Assembly (NCBI RefSeq): GCF_013090115.1
Contig: NZ_JABFNN010000017.1
Location: forward strand, 62,001 to 126,000
Source: Flagellimonas amphidinii
GTDB taxonomy: Bacteria > Bacteroidota > Bacteroidia > Flavobacteriales > Flavobacteriaceae
Direction of reading: 5' to 3'
Length of the DNA stretch: 64,000 nucleotides
In this document: one piece after another, positions 55,301-62,217 of the stretch
Numbering within the stretch: the first letter of the stretch is position 1
Layout: each line of letters begins with the position of its first letter
Program-made: the position numbers and the translations under genes
The notes under the pieces: model-generated
The model's input: the letters and a program-made list of their open reading frames with translations, nothing else
Database searches by the model: none
What the model was told of the DNA's origin: nothing

Positions 55301-55423
55301 GCAGAAAAGCCACTCACCTTATTTGATTATAATGGCTTTAACCCTGAAGTTTCCAATGGAGTTGATAACCAGACCTACCCTATTCCAGCGGTTTACACAG
55401 TTGGAGTAAACATTAAAATTTAA
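52382..55423 (+). CDS. SusC/RagA family TonB-linked outer membrane protein of the PUL
   Basis: A 1013-residue TonB-dependent transporter. Signal peptide (MKFKHLLLSIPIMLFSMALV), carboxypeptidase-D-like domain (VSGTVTDDQGTPMPGANV, DFDGNYTLNNVP), SusC box EVVVIGYGELK, plug domain (VRVRGVGSYDPN, LKDASAAAIYGVRAANGVVLI) and a 22-strand barrel with the usual ending (YTVGVNIKI). It should import beta-glucan oligosaccharides with SusD, which follows after 10 bases. It differs from the SusC at 17997-21242 in length and in the barrel, so the two transporters handle different ligands. Confidence 0.94.
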   Translation: MKFKHLLLSIPIMLFSMALVAQNNMTVSGTVTDDQGTPMPGANVILKNTTTGVQTDFDGNYTLNNVPSNGTLIFSYIGFSPQEVFINGQNTINVTLQEDTQALDEVVVIGYGELKVKDLTSAITTVDSEVLDLAPVGQPMQALQGRVAGLQIVNSGGPGQSPTVRVRGVGSYDPNLFDNSDPSAPLFVVDGAFYNDIAFLNPSDIASVSVLKDASAAAIYGVRAANGVVLIETKSGKFNQKPQITYDGYTGYQVAQNVLTMANAEQFTTLALESGSDPDAQFILNAMQRYGRSRVNPNIPDVNTDWYDQILRQALIQNHSLNMTGGSEQATYAIGANFFSQEGILKMKNEYERFNLRSKIDFQVNDWLKVGGSMVLSNSTRYDAENSAWRLAYYAVPILPVFDPLLLKKPDVFPTNYANAQDLGYRGGQNPFPTMDFSENREKSRNVLANFYAEVDLVPGKLKFKTAYNHNFQNTNRREVRLPYFVGNNFQREDASLLKRETTISNQIWDNTLTYTDIFGKHNITVLGGISFRDEAFDLLQAQGLNFPLSGEEAYFIDQAQTIVEEQTFDDGAREYGLSYFGRVSYNFDNRYLLYGTFRADGTNKYQEKWGYFPTVGAGWVISEESFFPNSNAVNFLKLRGSWGELGNDRVPSSEGSITSTVVTTALGDVLFSGLNTSSDFTALKWEVTEEINAGISARLFNNNLSLEADYYVRDTKDAVIPVERPLIPGATRQNIGEIRNTGFEIALNWNKRVSDNFSYSIGGNLGTLSNEVLDLGGQPFLDAGTAEFRQRSIVGESIFAFYGREVIGVYQNDAQIQADPVAVANDLVPGDFIYRDINGDGEINDDDRTVLGSFLPTYTYGFNIGFNYKAWDFSASATGQGGNSILNRKRGEVIFTNDTNWDRDFAVNRWHGEGTSNSYPSSAGIRKSWNQRLNTWFIEDGDFFRIQNITLGYTVNKDGSLKGMPQVRVYATAEKPLTLFDYNGFNPEVSNGVDNQTYPIPAVYTVGVNIKI

Positions 55424-55433
55424 AAAAATCACT

Positions 55434-56975
55434 ATGAAACTGTTTACAACTAACATTAAAATGAAAGCACTATTGGTCTTTTTTTCACTGGCCATAGTAG
55501 GGTGCACGGACAAACTCGATGAACCGGAATTGAACAACAACTTTGCCGGCGGTACTGACTTTACCAAGACAGAAGATATGGTTCTCTCACTTATTGGTGT
55601 ATACGAAGCATTCCAATCCAGGGGATGGGAACAACCATTGCTTATTGCTGTTCGAGGTGATGATGTAAATGCTGGTGGATTGGGAGATCAACCCGATTTT
55701 GCAGAAACAGACCTTTTCAACTATAACAAAGATTATTGGATGTATAATTCCCTATGGGAAAATGTTTATGTGGATGTGATTTCTGCCCATACAGCAATGG
55801 AACAGATTGCCAGATACCAAGAACTGGCAGATGATGCTGGTGTGGCGCTTGGAAATCAATATATAGCAGAGGCTAAAGTTATTCGGGCCATTATGCTTTT
55901 CCATATTTCCCAAGTTTGGGGAGATGTGTTCATTCCAACTTCATCAGATACAGGGGAGCTCAAACAAGTAGAAACATTACCGACCCAAACAGAGGTGATG
56001 CAACACATTTCTGACCAGATGGATGAAGCTATCCCATACTTATTGGACATGCATCCAAATAAAAGAACAGATTTACCTGGCGGAGCCACCGTTTATACCG
56101 CTTTGTCCATAAAAGCATTGGCCAATCAAGAATTGGGCAATTACCAAGTAGTGGCAGATGCTTGTGCAGAGATTATCAACTCAGGTGAGTTCAGCTTGTT
56201 TCCAGACTATTATGAACTGTTCAAAACCCCCGGTAAGTTGAGTGATGAAAGCATTCTTGACATGCAATATTCCGATTTTGGACAAGGCGAAGGAGATCGC
56301 GAAGCCCATTTGTACGCGCCTTATGGCCCACAGAACTGGACTCCAGCAGTAGAAGGGGCTTCAAGTGGTTGGGGCTTCTTCGAACCCAGTATGAAGTTTA
56401 TCAAATTTATGCTGGACAGGGGAGAAACCGTACGCTTGGAAACCAGCGTGCTTTTCACGGATCGTGGCATTGCAGAGTTGCAGACCGACCCCAATTATGC
56501 CTCACTCCCAGCTTTTGTTTCAAACACAACCAGAGATGGAGATTTAATCAATGATTATGCAAGGGCGTTTTTTGCCAGCGGCAAACACTATTTGCCTTCC
56601 ACCCAACTAATCCCAGGAAGAACTTCATACGGCAGTAACAAAAACTTCAACATCATCCGTTACGCCGAAATTTTGCTGACCTATGCAGAGGCCCTTGCCC
56701 AAGGCGCTTCAGGTTCAGAAATGACAACTGATCAAGCTGTAAATCTTGTACGAGAGCGCGCAGGAATGACCCCATTGTCTGGAGTGACCTTGGACCAAGT
56801 GCTTGATGAAAAATTCGCCGAATTAAGCATGGAATGGGGCAAACGATACTTCGACATGATTCGATTGGGAAGAACAAACGAGTTAAGTTACGATGGCAGA
56901 ACCTTTACTGAGGATAAGGCTTATTTACCCTATCCACAGGCACAAGTTGACCAATTCCCAATCCTTGATAACTAA
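55434..56975 (+). CDS. SusD/RagB family glycan-binding lipoprotein of the PUL
   Basis: Surface lipoprotein of 513 residues that captures the oligosaccharide for SusC. Lipobox ending IVGC followed by TDKLDEPE. Helical SusD repeats with YIAEAKVIRAIMLFHISQVWGD and the C-terminal RYAEILLTYAEALAQGASG and ELSMEWGKRYFDMIRLGR. The first ATG gives a 9-residue extension before the inner ATG at 55461 (MKALLVFFSLAIVGC), which looks like the more compact signal peptide. 30 bases separate it from the LamG gene. Confidence 0.93.
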   Translation: MKLFTTNIKMKALLVFFSLAIVGCTDKLDEPELNNNFAGGTDFTKTEDMVLSLIGVYEAFQSRGWEQPLLIAVRGDDVNAGGLGDQPDFAETDLFNYNKDYWMYNSLWENVYVDVISAHTAMEQIARYQELADDAGVALGNQYIAEAKVIRAIMLFHISQVWGDVFIPTSSDTGELKQVETLPTQTEVMQHISDQMDEAIPYLLDMHPNKRTDLPGGATVYTALSIKALANQELGNYQVVADACAEIINSGEFSLFPDYYELFKTPGKLSDESILDMQYSDFGQGEGDREAHLYAPYGPQNWTPAVEGASSGWGFFEPSMKFIKFMLDRGETVRLETSVLFTDRGIAELQTDPNYASLPAFVSNTTRDGDLINDYARAFFASGKHYLPSTQLIPGRTSYGSNKNFNIIRYAEILLTYAEALAQGASGSEMTTDQAVNLVRERAGMTPLSGVTLDQVLDEKFAELSMEWGKRYFDMIRLGRTNELSYDGRTFTEDKAYLPYPQAQVDQFPILDN

Positions 56976-57005
56976 ACACAGGGGCATAACCAAAAAAACA
57001 GAACG

Positions 57006-59378
57006 ATGAAAAGCATATATAAAATAGCGTTGAGCACCATAGCAATTGTATTGCTTGCGGCCTGCGAACAAGGCATTGACTCAATTACAGAAGTAGCTGC
57101 GGGAGTGGACGAAACTGCCCCACAGATCACCATCAATTCGCCAGTTGAAGGAGCTGAAATCAAAGTATTTGAAGAAGAAACTTCATTGGATGTTGATGTA
57201 AAGGTCACTGACGATATCGAAGTAAAGGAGGTAAAGGTTCTTTTGGATGGCACCCAAATAGCCCTTTTCAATTCTTTCAAGGATTATAGAATTATTTTAG
57301 AAGAATTCACCTATCAAGGGTTGAAGGATGGGGACCATAAATTAACCGTTATAGCCTCAGATTTAGAAGGAAAAACCTCAACCGAAGAAGTAAATTTCAT
57401 TAAGTCCCCTCCTTATGAAGCGCAATTTGAAGGAGAACTTTTCTATATGCCTTTTGATAGTGATTATATGGACCTGATTGGGTTTCAGCAGGCCGAGGAA
57501 GTTGGAACCCCAGGTTTCGCTGGTGGTGGATTTGTAGGTGCCAATGCATACAAAGGAACCACCGACTCGTATTTGAATTTTCCTTTGGATGGTCTGGACA
57601 ATGCAGAATTTAGTGCTGCATTTTGGTACAAGGTAAGTGCAGACCCAGATAGGGCAGGTATTTTGGTTGTTGGTGATAATGCTGATGACCGGTTCCAAGG
57701 CTTTAGATTATTCCGTGAAGGAAGTGCTGAAGAACAACGTATCAAACTTAATGTGGGAACCGGAGCAGGAGAAAGTTGGAACGATGGTGGAGTCATAGAT
57801 GTAACTGCTGGCGAGTGGGTACACATTACCATGTCCATCTCCCAAACAAAGAGTACTATCTATTTCAATGGGGTTGAAATGCTTTCAGCTGATATGGCCG
57901 CTCCTATCGATTGGACGGATTGCGAAGTTCTGACCATTGGTGCAGGCGGGCCAACTTTTGATTATTGGAACCATAAATCTGATAGTAGTGGTATAGATGA
58001 GTTGCGCATATTCAATAAAGCACTGGACCAGAATGATATCCAAATCATGTTGAATGCACTTAATCCTTATACTCCTGTATACCCTGGTGAATCCTTTTAC
58101 ATGCCTTTTGATGGGGATTACATTGACCTTGTTGGCAGCAAAGCTGCAATCTCAGTGGGCTCTCCCGGATTCACAGACGATAGTCAAGAAGGTCAATCCT
58201 ACCTAGGTGCTTTGGATTCCTACATCAATTATCCTGCTGATGGATTACTATCCAACGAGTTTAGTGGTGCATTCTGGTACAAAGTAAATGCAGACCCAGA
58301 TAGAGCCGGAATCATAGTAATAGGAGATGACGCTGCAGATCGCTTCCAAGGTTTCAGACTATTTAGAGAAGGTAGTGCTGATGAGCAACGCATTAAACTT
58401 AATGTGGGTACTGGCACTGGAGAAAGTTGGAATGATGGTGACGTAATTGATGTAACCGCAGGTGAATGGGTACATGTTGCATTCACTATCGCAACTGATA
58501 AAAACACCATCTACCTTAATGGAAGTGAAGTAAGCTCTTCAGATATGTCTGCACCTATTGATTGGACAGGCTGTAACACCTTTAACATTGGATCTGGTGG
58601 GCCAACATTTGATTATTGGAATCACTTATCAGATTACAGTGCTATTGACGAGCTTCGCTTCTTCAATAAAGCCCTTACGCCAGAAGAAGTTGCCGAGATT
58701 GCCGGGGGAACCTTTACCCCTAAAAATTTCGGTTCAACCCTATACATGCCTTTTGATGGCTCCAACACCGAAGCTAACTCAAATACTGACCCAACTGTAG
58801 TAGGAACAACAGGGTTTGCAGGCGAAAGTAGTGGTGGCACAGATGCCTATGCAGGGGCTGCTGATTCATATTTGACTTTCCCAATAGATGGTCTTTTTAG
58901 CGCACAGTTCACCGGAGCATTTTGGTACAAAGTGAATTCTGATCCGGACAGGGCGGGTATATTAACAGTTAGTCCTCCTATGAATGGCACGGATAATGAC
59001 CTTTCTGCCGGCTTCAGGTTGTTTAGAGAAGGGAATGCCGACGAACAACGCATCAAACTTCATGTAGGCGCAGATACGGGCAGTGTTTGGAATGATGGAG
59101 ATGTATTGGATGCAACTGCCAATGAATGGGTACACATCGCATTTGTAGTTGATGACACTACCACCAGAATTTATTTCAATGGAGAACCCGTTGAAAATAC
59201 AGGAGATATGACCGGGGCAACGATCAGTTGGGAAAACTGTTCCATTCTTTCCATAGGTTCTGGCGCGCCAAACTTCATTGGATGGAACCATTTATCCGAC
59301 CTCAGTTATATAGATGAGCTCTACTTTTTTGATAAGGCACTCACGCAAGAGGAAATCCAAGAAGTAATGGACAATTAA
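57006..59378 (+). CDS. Triple-LamG surface glycan-binding lipoprotein
   Basis: A 790-residue lipoprotein with lipobox ending LLAAC. An Ig-like domain comes first (about residues 35-135: TAPQITINSPVEGAEI, DGDHKLTVIASDLEGKTS). Three LamG/concanavalin-type domains follow (about 145-355, 360-575 and 578-790). Each opens with (F/L)YMPFD and holds AFWYKV, DPDRAGI, FRLFREG and WNDG. They are so alike that recent internal duplication is clear. No catalytic residues of a glycoside hydrolase are seen, so it is more likely a multivalent glycan-binding protein (SusE/SusF position). It lies between susD and the two GH144 genes. Confidence 0.88.
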   Translation: MKSIYKIALSTIAIVLLAACEQGIDSITEVAAGVDETAPQITINSPVEGAEIKVFEEETSLDVDVKVTDDIEVKEVKVLLDGTQIALFNSFKDYRIILEEFTYQGLKDGDHKLTVIASDLEGKTSTEEVNFIKSPPYEAQFEGELFYMPFDSDYMDLIGFQQAEEVGTPGFAGGGFVGANAYKGTTDSYLNFPLDGLDNAEFSAAFWYKVSADPDRAGILVVGDNADDRFQGFRLFREGSAEEQRIKLNVGTGAGESWNDGGVIDVTAGEWVHITMSISQTKSTIYFNGVEMLSADMAAPIDWTDCEVLTIGAGGPTFDYWNHKSDSSGIDELRIFNKALDQNDIQIMLNALNPYTPVYPGESFYMPFDGDYIDLVGSKAAISVGSPGFTDDSQEGQSYLGALDSYINYPADGLLSNEFSGAFWYKVNADPDRAGIIVIGDDAADRFQGFRLFREGSADEQRIKLNVGTGTGESWNDGDVIDVTAGEWVHVAFTIATDKNTIYLNGSEVSSSDMSAPIDWTGCNTFNIGSGGPTFDYWNHLSDYSAIDELRFFNKALTPEEVAEIAGGTFTPKNFGSTLYMPFDGSNTEANSNTDPTVVGTTGFAGESSGGTDAYAGAADSYLTFPIDGLFSAQFTGAFWYKVNSDPDRAGILTVSPPMNGTDNDLSAGFRLFREGNADEQRIKLHVGADTGSVWNDGDVLDATANEWVHIAFVVDDTTTRIYFNGEPVENTGDMTGATISWENCSILSIGSGAPNFIGWNHLSDLSYIDELYFFDKALTQEEIQEVMDN

Positions 59379-59428
59379 GAAATAGTGATAGATCAATTTA
59401 GTTATTTGAGTTAGTTAGTTTAGTTTCA

Positions 59429-60799
59429 ATGAGGATAGTTCTAGTAATTTTTATATGTGCCATGGTGTCTTTAGTAGCGGGATGCAATGGCACAGGAACT
59501 TCCAAGAAAAAGTTGGTGGCCCAAAATACTTTGGGCCCCAACTCTTCTGACGAAGAACTTATGGATCTTATTCAACGGCAGACCTTCAATTATTTTTGGG
59601 AAGGTGCTGAACCTAATTCTGGTCTAGCCCGTGAACGTATCCATTTAGATAGTATTTACCCTGCACACGATAAAGATATTGTTACCATTGGTGGATCAGG
59701 TTTTGGGATAATGGCCATTTTAGTGGGAGTAGAACGTGATTTCATCACCCGAGATGAAGCTTTAAAAAGATTCGAAAAAATAACCACTTTTTTAGAAAAA
59801 GCTGAGCGTTTTCACGGTGCTTGGCCCCATTGGTTAAATCCAGATGGAACCGTTGCACCATTTAGCACCAAAGATAATGGCGGTGATTTAGTGGAAACTG
59901 CTTTTTTGATTCAAGGTCTTTTAACTGCAAAAGCATATTTCAACCATGATAATGACCGCGAACAAAAGCTTGCCCAAAAAATTCAAACGCTTTGGGAAGG
60001 AGTGGAATGGAATTGGTACACAAAAGGAGAAAACGTCTTGTACTGGCACTGGAGCCCTAATTATAAGTGGGAAATGGATTTTCCGGTTGGAGGGTATAAC
60101 GAAGCTTTAATCATGTACATTTTGGCAGCTTCTTCTCCCACTTATCCTATTGAAAAGGAAGTTTACGAAAAAGGTTGGGCCAGGGATGGACTTATTGAAA
60201 ATGACACAATATACTATGGTTTGCAAACGGAATTGAATCATTATGAGCACAGTAACTCGCCAGTAGGCCCACTTTTTTGGGCACATTATTCTTATTTAGG
60301 ATTGGACCCCAATGATTTGGTCGATCAATATGGAAATTATTGGGACCTCAATAAAAACCATGCACTGATTCATTACAAACATGCCATGAAAAACCCAGGA
60401 GGTTTCGAGGGTTATGGGCAAAATTGTTGGGGGTTGACCTCCAGCTATTCTCTAAAAGGGTATGCCGGTCATAGACCAGATGACGATATTGGTGTGATTT
60501 CACCAACCGCAGCATTGTCATCATTTCCATATACTCCAAAAGAGAGCATGCAATTCCTTCGGTTCTTATATCAAGATCATGATAGTCTTATTGGCAAATA
60601 TGGACCTTTTGATGCATTCAGTTTTGAAAAGGATTGGTACCTCCCTAGATACCTTGCCATAGATCAAGGCCCTATTCCTGTGATGATTGAAAATTACAGA
60701 AGTGGGCTTTTCTGGAAATTGTTCATGTCCAATAAAGATGTACAACAAGGACTGCAAAAACTGGGCTTTCAAAGTCCACATTTAAAAAACAATGGTTAG
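59429..60799 (+). CDS. GH144 endo-beta-1,2-glucanase, lipoprotein (first copy)
   Basis: A 456-residue lipoprotein (lipobox ending VAGC) with an (alpha/alpha)6 barrel of the kind often named glucoamylase-like. Family 144 signs: QTFNYFWEGAEPNSGLARER, GGSGFGIMAILVGVERD, HGAWPHW, DNGGDLVET, YWHWSPNY and GYNEALIMY. Asp149, Asp153 and Glu225 have the spacing (4 and 72) of the Asp135/Asp139/Glu211 set I recall for the Chitinophaga pinensis enzyme. It should cut beta-1,2-glucan to sophoro-oligosaccharides. No acidic residues follow the lipid Cys (CNGTGTSKKK), so it may face the periplasm. It overlaps the next gene by eight bases. Confidence 0.88.
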   Translation: MRIVLVIFICAMVSLVAGCNGTGTSKKKLVAQNTLGPNSSDEELMDLIQRQTFNYFWEGAEPNSGLARERIHLDSIYPAHDKDIVTIGGSGFGIMAILVGVERDFITRDEALKRFEKITTFLEKAERFHGAWPHWLNPDGTVAPFSTKDNGGDLVETAFLIQGLLTAKAYFNHDNDREQKLAQKIQTLWEGVEWNWYTKGENVLYWHWSPNYKWEMDFPVGGYNEALIMYILAASSPTYPIEKEVYEKGWARDGLIENDTIYYGLQTELNHYEHSNSPVGPLFWAHYSYLGLDPNDLVDQYGNYWDLNKNHALIHYKHAMKNPGGFEGYGQNCWGLTSSYSLKGYAGHRPDDDIGVISPTAALSSFPYTPKESMQFLRFLYQDHDSLIGKYGPFDAFSFEKDWYLPRYLAIDQGPIPVMIENYRSGLFWKLFMSNKDVQQGLQKLGFQSPHLKNNG

Positions 60800-62180
60800 A
60801 ATTATATATATTTTTTTGATTGCTACCACTCTTTTATCTTCTTGTGGTGGTAATGACGACTATACATATACACCTATTGAATTCCCAGATGACGATACCG
60901 CTACGCCTCCAGATGAAGAACCCACTATAAGTGATGAAGATCTTTTAAATCTAACACAAGCGGAAACCTTCAAATATTTCTGGGATTTTGCTGAGGCAAA
61001 CTCAGGTGGAGCAAAAGAAAGATATCATCCCGATGACCCTAATAGGGATGCCCATGTCGTAACTTCTGGAGGAACTGGATTCGGTCTAATGGCTATTTTG
61101 GTTGGTATTGAACGAGGTTTCATCTCTAGGGAACAGGGGGTGGAACGATTAAGTACCCTTTTGGATTTTTTGGAAAATGCAGATCGTTTTCATGGAGCTT
61201 GGTCGCATTGGATCAATGGTTCCAACGGCTCCGCAATACCCTTTAGCTCATTGGACAACGGAGGTGATTTGGTGGAAACCGCTTTTTTAACACAAGGTCT
61301 GATTTGCGTCAAAGAATATTTTAAAAATGGAAGTGCCCCTGAAAAGGTATTGGCCCAACAAGCTGACGAACTTTGGAAAGGAGTAGAATGGGATTGGTAT
61401 ACCCAAAATAAAAATGCGTTGTACTGGCATTGGAGCCCAAATTTTGGGTTTCAAATCAATCTTGAGCTTAAAGGTTACAATGAGGTATTGATTGCCTATG
61501 TTTTGGCAGCAGCTTCTCCTGATTACAGTATTGAAAAAGAAGTGTATACCAATGGCTGGGCATCTAATGGCGGAATTACCTACCCCAACAATAAGTACGG
61601 GTTCCCATTATTGGTAAGGCATGCCGGTGCCCTGGAATATGGTGGTCCTCTTTTTTGGGCTCATTATTCGTATCTCGGGCTCAATCCAAATGGCCTTTCC
61701 GATGAATATGTAAACTATTGGAACGTAAACGTCAACCATTCCAAAATAAACTACAACTACTGTGTGGAGAATCCTAATGGCTTTGAAGATTACGGTGAAG
61801 ATTGTTGGGGGCTAACCGCTAGCTATTCTCGAAATGCTGGTGGTACAATAGGTTACAATGCACACCATCCCGCCAACGACACAGGGGTTATATCTCCTAC
61901 AGCCGCCATCAGCTCGATTCCATACACCCCTAATGAGTCACTAAGTGCCATGCACTATTACTATAAGAACAAAGACAAACTTTTGGGTCCAGCAGGATTT
62001 TACGATGCTTTTAGTCCAGAGCACAACTTTTGGGTGGCCGAAGCTTATTTGGCCATTGACCAAGGTCCTCAAATTATTATGATAGAAAACCATAGAACTG
62101 GTCTTTTGTGGAATTTGTTCATGCAAAATGAAGATGTTCAAGTCGGCTTGGACAAACTCGGCTTTCAGTACAACAACTAG
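60792..62180 (+). CDS. GH144 endo-beta-1,2-glucanase, lipoprotein (second copy)
   Basis: Paralogue of the preceding gene, 462 residues, same fold and motifs: ETFKYFWDFAEANSGGAKER, GGTGFGLMAILVGIERG, HGAWSHW, DNGGDLVET, YWHWSPNFG and GYNEVLIAY. Asp155, Asp159 and Glu231 keep the catalytic spacing. The lipid Cys is followed by GGNDDYTYTPIEFPDDD, close to the acidic surface export signal, so this copy is predicted on the cell surface. The start overlaps the first copy by eight bases (ATGGTTAG). The two copies together suggest a surface and a periplasmic step on the same glucan. Confidence 0.88.
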   Translation: MVRIIYIFLIATTLLSSCGGNDDYTYTPIEFPDDDTATPPDEEPTISDEDLLNLTQAETFKYFWDFAEANSGGAKERYHPDDPNRDAHVVTSGGTGFGLMAILVGIERGFISREQGVERLSTLLDFLENADRFHGAWSHWINGSNGSAIPFSSLDNGGDLVETAFLTQGLICVKEYFKNGSAPEKVLAQQADELWKGVEWDWYTQNKNALYWHWSPNFGFQINLELKGYNEVLIAYVLAAASPDYSIEKEVYTNGWASNGGITYPNNKYGFPLLVRHAGALEYGGPLFWAHYSYLGLNPNGLSDEYVNYWNVNVNHSKINYNYCVENPNGFEDYGEDCWGLTASYSRNAGGTIGYNAHHPANDTGVISPTAAISSIPYTPNESLSAMHYYYKNKDKLLGPAGFYDAFSPEHNFWVAEAYLAIDQGPQIIMIENHRTGLLWNLFMQNEDVQVGLDKLGFQYNN

Positions 62181-62217
62181 GTAATTGAATCAATATATAA
62201 ACCCAAATTACTTAAAC

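Noticed and set aside
59429-62180. Annotation of the two GH144 genes as glucoamylases
   Set aside because: The glucoamylase-like domain name is historical; motif set and spacing fit GH144 and the neighbours are beta-glucan genes.
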